Origin: Lasioglossum baleicum
Taxonomy: Eukaryota; Arthropoda; Insecta; Hymenoptera; Halictidae
Direction: 5' to 3'
Assembly (NCBI RefSeq): GCF_051020765.1
Contig: NC_134929.1
Span: 19,250,635-19,314,634, forward strand
DNA: 64,000 nt
Of this stretch, positions 58,801 to 64,000 are shown one piece after another. The notes beneath the pieces were generated by a model. That model was not told the origin of the DNA. It was given only the letters and a program-made list of their open reading frames with translations, and made no database searches. Made by a program: the position numbers and the translations under genes. Numbering within the stretch: position 1 is the first letter of the stretch; every line of letters begins with the position of its first letter.

Positions 58801-60655
58801 GTTTCGTTTGCAAATGCACTGATCAAAGAGTCAAGAACAATGCGAAGGAGATTTGCGTCAGTCGTATAAATTTAGTGGTTTCTGTCCGGGATTAAATTCT
58901 TCCGGAGTTTCGGACTGGTTCGTGCGATTTCTGTCTGAAATTCGCAAAATCCGCATTAATGGCGGTGCTCGATTGGCAAACTGCTTGATCGCATTAACGG
59001 GGCGGTGGAAATCGATCGAGATTCCAGTTCGATCGAGGCGGGCGAAGTCTCGAGGCGTCTGGAAATTGGGGAATTCGTATTCAACGGCCGGAATCGGGTC
59101 GCTTTGCATATCCTCGATGCGGGTCGCGTGTGTTTCGAACTTCGTCAGCACGACTCCGTCGAACGTCGACGGATAATTTCGGCGATTTCGGTGAATGTGG
59201 TCCCCGACGAAATCCCGTTTGCGTTCTGACTTTTCTCGGCTCGATAACACGCTGGCTCGTTCGTAAGTATTACGCGTCGTTTCTGGTATCGTCGAGATAG
59301 CGTTCTGTTTCGAGATACGATGAACAATGGGGACAGTGATCGATGGCTGATATCTTTAATTGCGAGATAGAAGCGCGCGATTATGGCGACGCGAATAGAC
59401 GAGGACGAGACTGATGCAACGAGTTCATGGGACAGACGAGAATAGTGGCACGAAACCGGATCGTTTCATTAGGATGCACCTTCCTGGAACAGGTGCTAAT
59501 GAATTTAACCGGCAAGGTGTGGCCGGAGAGTAGTTACACTAGCATCGAAGCCAGTCCCTTCTTTTTTCACCGTTTCGTTCATGAAGACGGGCAAATATTG
59601 ACAGAACTGTACGTTTTTTCATGGACTGGATGGGTGGTCCATCCAGGACAACATTTCCAAGGTTCTTTGGACTTGCCCGCTGTCGACAGAATTCTCTCTT
59701 ATCGACGCCTGTTATCAGCCTCGTTAGAAACACCTGTTACCCGATGTCGTTTCGTAGAAACCGTACAACCGATATTTATCTTGCTGTTAACGTGCCTTCT
59801 GCGTTGTAACCTTCCGATTATTTTTGTTTCAGGTAAGAGTCAACTCCTTGGATACCAAAGCGTAGAGTGCGGCAGATACCAGCGCCCTTCTCCGTAGGAA
59901 GGTAACGTAGATGTTGGAATTATCAGCACTATCTACCGTTTTTCCGATCCCGCGTGATATTACAGACAACGTTTCGCAACGAATAATAACGAAACTTTCA
60001 ATCAATAATGAAGCTCCGTGAGATCAGTGAATCATTCAAGAATCAAATCGATAAAACTTCGTTTCTTAAAATATACCTCACGATCTCGCTTCCGGACTTT
60101 TCACTTTCGTCTGTAGTTGAAAGAAGGCGTGATCTGGCATAGTTCAAATGTAAAAATCTCCAAGAAGATTTGCACGGATGGAAAGCAATGTTTTCTGGTG
60201 GGAAACGTTTTTGTGAACCGCTGCATTACCGACGGAGCTCGACAGGAAATAGTCTGCGCGATTTGTCCTCGGATGGCGCCACCAAATCCGGCGGCGAGCG
60301 CTTGTTATCGACCTCTGTACACGTGGTTTCAGTTTCGTCGACCCTCGACACGCGTTTCCGCCGGGCTTCCGTGTCCGTCGTTCACGCAGGCGCTCACGTG
60401 GCCGCTTCGGTTAGCAACCGGCCGGCACGTTAGATTGCATTTCCGGTACGTGCCTCTGCCAGGTACCGGAACTCGCAAACTCGAATTTCCTGAACCAATA
60501 TTGTCTCTCTGGGAAATCGGACGCACCACGTTCCAGTGCGGCTCGGCCGCGAGTTTAACGCAGGCTCGCAACAATAAATTACACTAGGCAAAATAATGAC
60601 GCGAAGCTAGATCTCCATTTCGGACGGGCGTTAATAGCATTCCCGTATTTCCATA
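58801..60655. other. Non-coding block, mixed
   Basis: Frames of 107-156 codons (58853, 59427, 60117 plus; 58858 minus) have no motif. The one at 59427-59897 contains ordinary-looking stretches but runs through the splice-like site at 59810-59836. No gene is asserted. Confidence 0.45.
59806..59836 (+). promoter_or_regulatory. Juxtaposed acceptor/donor splice site, possible recursive-splicing point
   Basis: A pyrimidine-rich run (CCTTCCGATTATTTTTGTTT) leads directly into CAG and then GTAAGAGT. An acceptor fused to a donor with no exon between is the form of the ratchet points used for stepwise removal of very long introns in Drosophila (established knowledge). Alternatively the CAG may be an ordinary 3' splice site of an exon starting GTAAGAG, or neither half may be used. 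The surrounding exon-poor DNA is consistent with a long intron. Confidence 0.3.
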
Positions 60656-61352
60656 CGCTGCTGATTGTTCGAAGTGAGAATCGAACGATTTTCAAAATCC
60701 AGTCTCATCAATCATCAGTCTCATCCCAAACAATGCAATTTATGTCGAACAACTTCAAGAGTATACAAACATTTTCCTTTCATCGGTAGCCCAACAAACA
60801 CAACTTGAATTTCAAGGCCACTGCAGAATACGTTGCTGATCGTTCGAAGTGAGACTCGAACGATTTTCAAAATCCAGTCTCATCAATGATCAGTCTCATC
60901 CCAACCAATGCAATTTTCGTCTAACTCCTTCAAAAGTAAATAAACATTATCCATTTATCGCCAGCGCAACAAAGACTACTTAAATTTCAAGGCCACTGCA
61001 TAATACTTTGCTGATTGTTCGAAGTGAGAATCGAACAATTTTAAAAATCCAGTCTCACCTGGTTCTCGCACCAGGGTCATTGAATTCCATGCAACCAATG
61101 CAATTTATGTCTAACGCCTTCAAGAGTAATTAACATTATCCTTTTATCGGTAGCGCAACAAACACAACTTGCATTTCAAGGCCACAGCAGAATGCGTTGC
61201 TGATCGTTCGAAGTGAGACTCGAACGATTTTCAAAATCCAGTCTCGCCTTGTTCTCGCACCAAGGTCATTGAATTCCATTATGCATAATGTAATTAATGC
61301 AATTTTTGTCGTAGCGCAACAAATCAAATTTTAAGACCACTGCAGAATTCGT
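60656..61352 (+). repeat. Tandem array, four units of 175-189 bp with hairpins
   Basis: CTGATTGTTCGAAGTGAGAA or CTGATCGTTCGAAGTGAGAC begins units at 60661, 60836, 61011 and about 61200. Each unit opens with a 9-bp inverted repeat (ATCGTTCGA...TCGAACGAT type) around an 8-base loop, followed by AAAATCCAGTCTC, CAATGCAATTTATGTC and TTTCAAGGCCACTGCAGAAT. Units 3 and 4 carry a second hairpin (CCTGG...CCAGG, CCTTG...CAAGG). Units 1 and 3 share one hairpin form, units 2 and 4 the other. No frame is conserved. Confidence 0.85.
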
Positions 61353-61776
61353 AAGTGGAACAATTTCACAGACGGCGTATGACCGCTGCGGGTTAAAACG
61401 CGCAAAGAGGACGCGAGAGCCCTAATCACCGTGTAGAATTTATCCGGCGGGTCCTCCGCTCGCTGGCGAACGCGCACGCATTTGAATTTATGAAAGTTTA
61501 ACGGGGAATATAGTCGCGCGAAGTTTCCCTGTATATATTCGGGTTCACGCCCACCGTCGCGCGGCCCCCACGAAATTTCGAATCCACGGGACGCGTCGCT
61601 GGCACACGAACTGCGCGAGAGGGAATTAAACGCGTTAAATTCTTAATACCGTTCGGAGTCGGCTAGGAAAAGAGGGCGATAGGGTTGCGCACGAGCCAAT
61701 CCGGGGGGCAAGTTCGTCCTGGGGGAGCCCGTTCCGCTCCACCCTCCTCGTTGACGATTCTGTTTCACCGTGTTTC

Positions 61777-61808
<32 letters not shown>

Positions 61809-62384
61809 AGATCGTATCCGTTTGTCCCGCTCGGTCGATCGGCGAACACGCCATGTGACGCTCAGCTGTGTGTTAAATCCCGAAATTATTGCGGGGCCAG
61901 ATCGAGTCGAGCCGAGTCGATTACGCTGTAGCCTTGTTACATAAACTGTGGGAGCCACGGGGAGCACGAGGATCGTGTGCCGAGGGTGGCCACGTGGTGA
62001 CGAAAAAAATCGGTAACCCCGGCCAGACGACCGATTGTCAGTGTCAGCTTGAGCACTCCCGTCGAGTCCTAGACCGATCGATTCGTGACGCAGAAACGGG
62101 CAACGAAATTAGTACAAGCTGATGCCCCTACCGCCTGACTCTCTTCCCCCTTCGTTCCGCTACCGAGCGACGATGCACGAACGATAACCGCGGGAGAGCT
62201 CGTGATAACGCCGAGACCCGTTTGCGATAGATTATCGCGAGACCGAAGATCCGGCTGCGTCGAAACTTGCAGCTGCTCTCCAGCGGACAACGTCGTAGAC
62301 TTGTCTGGTCGTCGATCTTTGGCCCCGGAGCGTTCTAGCTTGCCCCAGGGGACAGCGAAGACGAACAAAATTATTGGCTATCGA
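61353..62384. other. Non-coding block, GC-rich with long CT microsatellite
   Basis: A CT repeat of about 30 bp lies at 61778-61808. The frames overlapping it (61635-61967 minus) contain RERERE runs and are spurious. Nothing else is recognised. Confidence 0.55.
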
Positions 62385-62740
62385 AGTCTTTTCTTTCAGA
62401 AGAATATTTACGCTTCTTTTTGTTGCTCTTGATCTTATAAATTTCTCCTTCTTCGCGGGGACAGTCGGATCCTTGGTTCTGACGATGGGACGTGGTTTAT
62501 TATTATTGCTGGATTACGGTAGTTTTCGGCAAGAGCGTCGAAACCACGCCCTCTCGTCAAAACCAAGGATCCGGCTGTCCCCGCGAAGAAGGAGAAATTG
62601 ATAAAATCAAGAGCAACAAAAGAAACATATGAATATTCTTCTGAAAGAAAGAAAAGATCATCTAAGCCACGCCCCTTTGTGAAAGATCTGTCTTTCATAA
62701 AGGGGCGTGGCTTCGATGCTCTTGTTCTCCACGGAGATGG
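62385..62740. repeat. Nested inverted repeats (114-118-bp arms plus a 23-bp hairpin)
   Basis: The left arm 62385-62498 and right arm 62540-62657 are complements at about 85-90 percent, for example CTCCTTCTTCGCGGGGACAG against CTGTCCCCGCGAAGAAGGAG. Adjoining is a 23-bp hairpin, AAGCCACGCCCCTTTGTGAA (from 62664) against TTCATAAAGGGGCGTGGCTT (to 62713), with a 4-base TCTG loop. The unit CAAGAGC.TCGAA.CCACGCC occurs directly at 62530 and inverted at 62703-62723, so at least three copies of one module alternate in orientation. Both arms keep open frames. The left arm on the minus strand gives a 41-codon lysine-rich tail (PREEGEIYKIKSNKKKRKYS) ending in a stop at 62371-62373. Confidence 0.75.
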
Positions 62741-64000
62741 AACAATTTTGCAAAAACATTTCGGACACAATGTAACGTTCAAACTCCATACGATTTTACG
62801 TAAGAAACAACGTACCGAGAACGGGAATTTAAATATGCACCAACTATATAAAATGACTCAAGTAGGCGTGGCTTCCTGTACTCCCGGCGGAGCCAGGGCT
62901 GTTTTCTACGGAGCAATTGATGCTACGTTTTCAGCATCGTATTGCCCAGCATTTCGGTACATTTACCGCTCGAAACCCGAATTAAATTACGAAAGATAGA
63001 AGCAGAGAACGTCATCGACCGGTAACTTGACCCGCAGCACACATACGCTCGAGCACAGGCCGATCAACATTTTTCGGGCTGGCTTTCGAGGCTCGCGTGG
63101 GTGTCCCGATGCAACGGGTATACTAAAAATAGCGCGGCGTGCGCGCTGGTAAAAGCTCTCGTATCGCCGGCGTGCTCGTGGCCTCCTTTCCTGCTCCGCT
63201 TGCTTCTGTGCTCGTTTTTGGTCCCACGATTTTTCGAGTTGCGGAGCACCCTTGCCGCGCGAGGCGTGCCGAGGCAAAGCGAACCGAAGCGAGCTGCCAC
63301 CAGCGTAGACTCTCTATCGTTGAACGCTCTTCTCCCGCGGCACACGTATTCCCTTTGGAATTCCCGAGAAAAACTCGACGCCCTGTTCTTCCGTGAGCGA
63401 CAGGTGAGGCGCGCGATGCGCTTTCGCGTTGTCATTCGCGCAGAACAGCCGAGGAAATTGTCGGGAGGAAATTCATCGGCTGTGACCTTTGATTACGAAG
63501 ATCCTGCACTTTGTGGCGTTAGAGTGCAGAATTGAACCTCGCGCCGCGCCGTGTAATATCGAGTTTTTCGCGCGATTCGAGCATAGGCAAACGCTTCAAG
63601 CCAAAGTCCAGCAAGAGTGGTTGTGCGCCTTTCATTCAGAACGAGAAATAATTCGTGGCTTTTGTAGCCAGCGTTTGAGCATGCGATGAATATTTATCTT
63701 CCTTTTTTTGTACGAAAACCTGGAAATCTACATCGTTGGAGAGTCGGCTCTGGTGGAAACGGTTTCGTTCCTGGTTGTCCGATAATCTGTCGTCGAGATC
63801 GTTTCTGGGATCAATTTCTTTCGAGGGTAGGCTACAGGGAATGTTTCTCACTCGGCTCGGAGATCAGCGAACGTGTTTTACGAGCGCATATCGCGGAAGC
63901 ACGAGCCGAAGAGCACCGGGAAATGCTTCTAGCGAGGAATAATCGTCTCCTCGGGTAGATAAGCGTAGAATCGTCGTCGTCGTCTGGCCACGATAAAAAC
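62741..64000. other. Non-coding block, no gene asserted
   Basis: The plus frame leaving the inverted repeat (to 62999) contains LVLHGDGTILQKHFGHNV and NLNMHQLYKMTQ, protein-like in parts but with no recognised family. At 63392 CGACAGGTGAGGC is a donor-like site following SREKLDALFFRERQ. GTCGTCGTCGTC lies at 63974. None of these is supported well enough for a gene call. Confidence 0.4.
63686..63958 (+). CDS. Weak exon-like frame, unrecognised
   Basis: The ATG-started frame of 90 codons ends GSEISERVLRAHIAEARAEE followed by HREMLLARNNRLLG and a stop at TAG, where CGGGTAGATAAG is also donor-like. The last 35 residues look like a charged helix. An acceptor-like GGGTAGGCTACAG precedes them at about 63824-63836, so the credible part would be an internal exon of roughly 63837-63952. 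The first half of the frame is not protein-like. No family is recognised, and it lies at the edge of the window. Confidence 0.15.
   Translation: MNIYLPFFVRKPGNLHRWRVGSGGNGFVPGCPIICRRDRFWDQFLSRVGYRECFSLGSEISERVLRAHIAEARAEEHREMLLARNNRLLG

Noticed and set aside
60661..61230. GTTCGA-containing units considered as tRNA T-arms
   Set aside because: The stem-loop has an 8-base loop and 9-bp stem, with no acceptor, D or anticodon arm around it; it is a repeated hairpin, not a tRNA.
63101..63535. 144-codon frame ending near a GTGAGG donor
   Set aside because: GTG start, hydrophobic/arginine mix typical of chance, two overlapping frames on each strand; only the donor-like site is suggestive.
1..64000. 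CRISPR array, bacterial operons, phage or plasmid modules
   Set aside because: The tandem arrays lack the short-repeat/unique-spacer pattern, no ribosome-binding-site-led gene series exists, and composition and repeats are those of an insect nuclear genome.

Overview
The window reads as nuclear DNA of an insect, most likely a hymenopteran such as a bee (inference). No reading frame exceeds 238 codons and the two longest are low-complexity. CpG is plentiful, as in lightly methylated insect genomes. GC-rich stretches with GA/CT microsatellites alternate with AT-rich islands. No rRNA, tRNA, CRISPR array or bacterial-style operon was seen. The best reading is intergenic DNA or the inside of very large introns. 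The taxon call is from overall character; no search was possible.

Gene content is sparse. The most gene-like locus is at 20.4-20.9 kb: a signal-peptide exon, a plausible intron and a downstream exon resembling an insect odorant-binding protein whose expected cysteines are mostly replaced. It is called a decayed or strongly divergent copy. A short unrecognised first-exon candidate lies at 52026-52146. Weaker exon-like frames lie at 12.1 kb, 40.9-41.2 kb (minus) and 63.7 kb. A polypyrimidine-CAG/GTAAGA site at 59.8 kb could be a recursive-splicing point or an ordinary splice site.

Transposable elements are the clearest structures. A hAT-like MITE family (TIR TAGACTGCGGAT, 8-bp target duplications) has copies at 23.2, 32.6, 35.2, 35.6 and 45.7 kb. 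The 32.6 kb copy is interrupted at TTAA by a 966-bp piggyBac-like element that keeps a broken transposase N-terminus, and the 35.2 kb copy preserves the empty TTAA site. A TA-flanked, mariner-like family of about 650 bp has two copies in opposite orientation (24.4 and 41.2 kb). A 148-bp PIF/Harbinger-like MITE (43.1 kb), a CACTGAG-ended MITE (0.7 kb), an AAACCGACTTCG-ended element (5.6 kb) and two CGATCTAAG-ended elements (19.5, 36.7 kb) complete the set.

Tandem arrays lie at 14.2 kb (about 145-bp units), 16.3 kb (151-179 bp), 36.95 kb (10 units of about 53 bp), 39.9 kb (two near-identical 144-bp units), 46.7 kb (77 bp) and 60.7 kb (four units of 175-189 bp with covarying hairpins). Foldback structures lie at 19.7, 45.4, 55.0 and 62.4 kb. 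The remaining sequence was read and holds no feature that can be supported; the blocks are listed so that coverage is explicit.
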